Positions 63,601 through 64,000 of a stretch of 64,000 nucleotides of DNA are shown in pieces (within the stretch, counting starts at the first letter, position 1; every line of letters begins with the position of its first letter). Source of the stretch: Metallyticus violacea (lineage: Eukaryota; Arthropoda; Insecta; Mantodea; Metallyticidae); NCBI GenBank assembly GCA_030762175.1, contig CM060838.1, forward strand, positions 18,459,501 through 18,523,500. Direction: 5' to 3'. A model generated the notes under the pieces. That model saw only the letters and a list, made by a program, of their open reading frames with translations, was not told the origin of the DNA and did not search any database. The translations under genes and the position numbers were made by a program.

Positions 63601-64000
63601 TGTAGTACACGACAGTATTACGTTTATGAAGTATGAACAAAGAGCTTTCAAGCTCCTCAGGCAATTTACTACCAAAGATGCATCTCTGAAGTTTTTGAAG
63701 AGATTTAGATGTCTTCAGCAGTCAGAGGATAGTAACCGTTCCATACCTTTTGTTTCATTAAGACTAACTAAATCATATAAATCAAATGCCATTACTGGAG
63801 CATTATTACTTACACACATTAATAAGATGCCAACCATTTTTAGCCCTGAAGATGCTAAAATATTTTAAAAAATCTGTTAATTATAATACTATTTAAACAG
63901 AGATGATGATGTAGAAAACGTTACTGATTAGTTACGAGAAAAGTTTAAGAGAAATGAAATGATATTTATTCATTTTGGCGGAGCCACTCACGTGGGACAT

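Noticed and set aside
63626..63868. 80-codon plus-strand open frame upstream of MICU1
   Set aside because: No recognisable domain, no splice context I could support and no homologue I know. Could be chance or repeat-derived.
1..64000. CRISPR arrays, operons, bacterial promoters or phage genes
   Set aside because: Spliced MICU1, SINEs and eukaryotic transposons show nuclear animal DNA. No regularly spaced repeats were seen.

Overview
The window is AT-rich, intron-dominated nuclear DNA from an animal, most probably an insect. The reasons are arthropod-like MICU1 coding sequence, very long introns, and a dense load of degraded transposons: mariner/Tc1, piggyBac, Penelope-like, non-LTR and tRNA-derived SINEs. 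I cannot fix the order or species from sequence alone.

The only host gene I can support is the 5' half of MICU1, the EF-hand regulator of the mitochondrial calcium uniporter. It lies on the minus strand, so it reads from about 59 kb down towards 6.5 kb and leaves the window at its low end. Six coding exons fit together with matching intron phases: the start and targeting exon (52348-52562), an acidic/basic linker exon (51617-51788), two alternative versions of the next exon (47857-48016 and 44049-44223), a 38-nt exon (40475-40512) and a 115-nt exon (6528-6642). The intron before the last one is 33.8 kb. The EF-hands and C-terminus must lie beyond position 1. One or two candidate noncoding first exons sit near 59.0-59.6 kb.

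The main result is the exon pair. The two versions have the same phases, about two-thirds identical proteins and good splice sites, and differ by five codons. Using both, or neither, gives an early in-frame stop. They therefore look like mutually exclusive exons that swap the segment just after the basic linker.

The rest is introns and flanks filled with mobile elements. 1.7-4.4 kb: a Penelope-like element with a SINE inserted in its reverse transcriptase gene. 7.4 kb: a foldback element. 8.3, 13.0 and 41.4 kb: Tc1/mariner-type fragments. 11.1, 25.2 and 57.3 kb: a palindromic repeat family. 17-19 kb: a non-LTR remnant with a mariner inside or beside it. 19.5-21.6 kb: a piggyBac-like corpse with a 269-bp tandem duplication. 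24.2 kb: a nonautonomous DNA transposon with a perfect 9-bp target duplication. 26.3 and 53.8 kb: mariner corpses. 37.6 kb: a second Penelope-like end. 45.3 kb: two primer-binding-site-like motifs. 59.8-61.0 kb: a better preserved but broken mariner. Six copies of one tRNA-derived SINE occur, four of them full length with clear target-site duplications.
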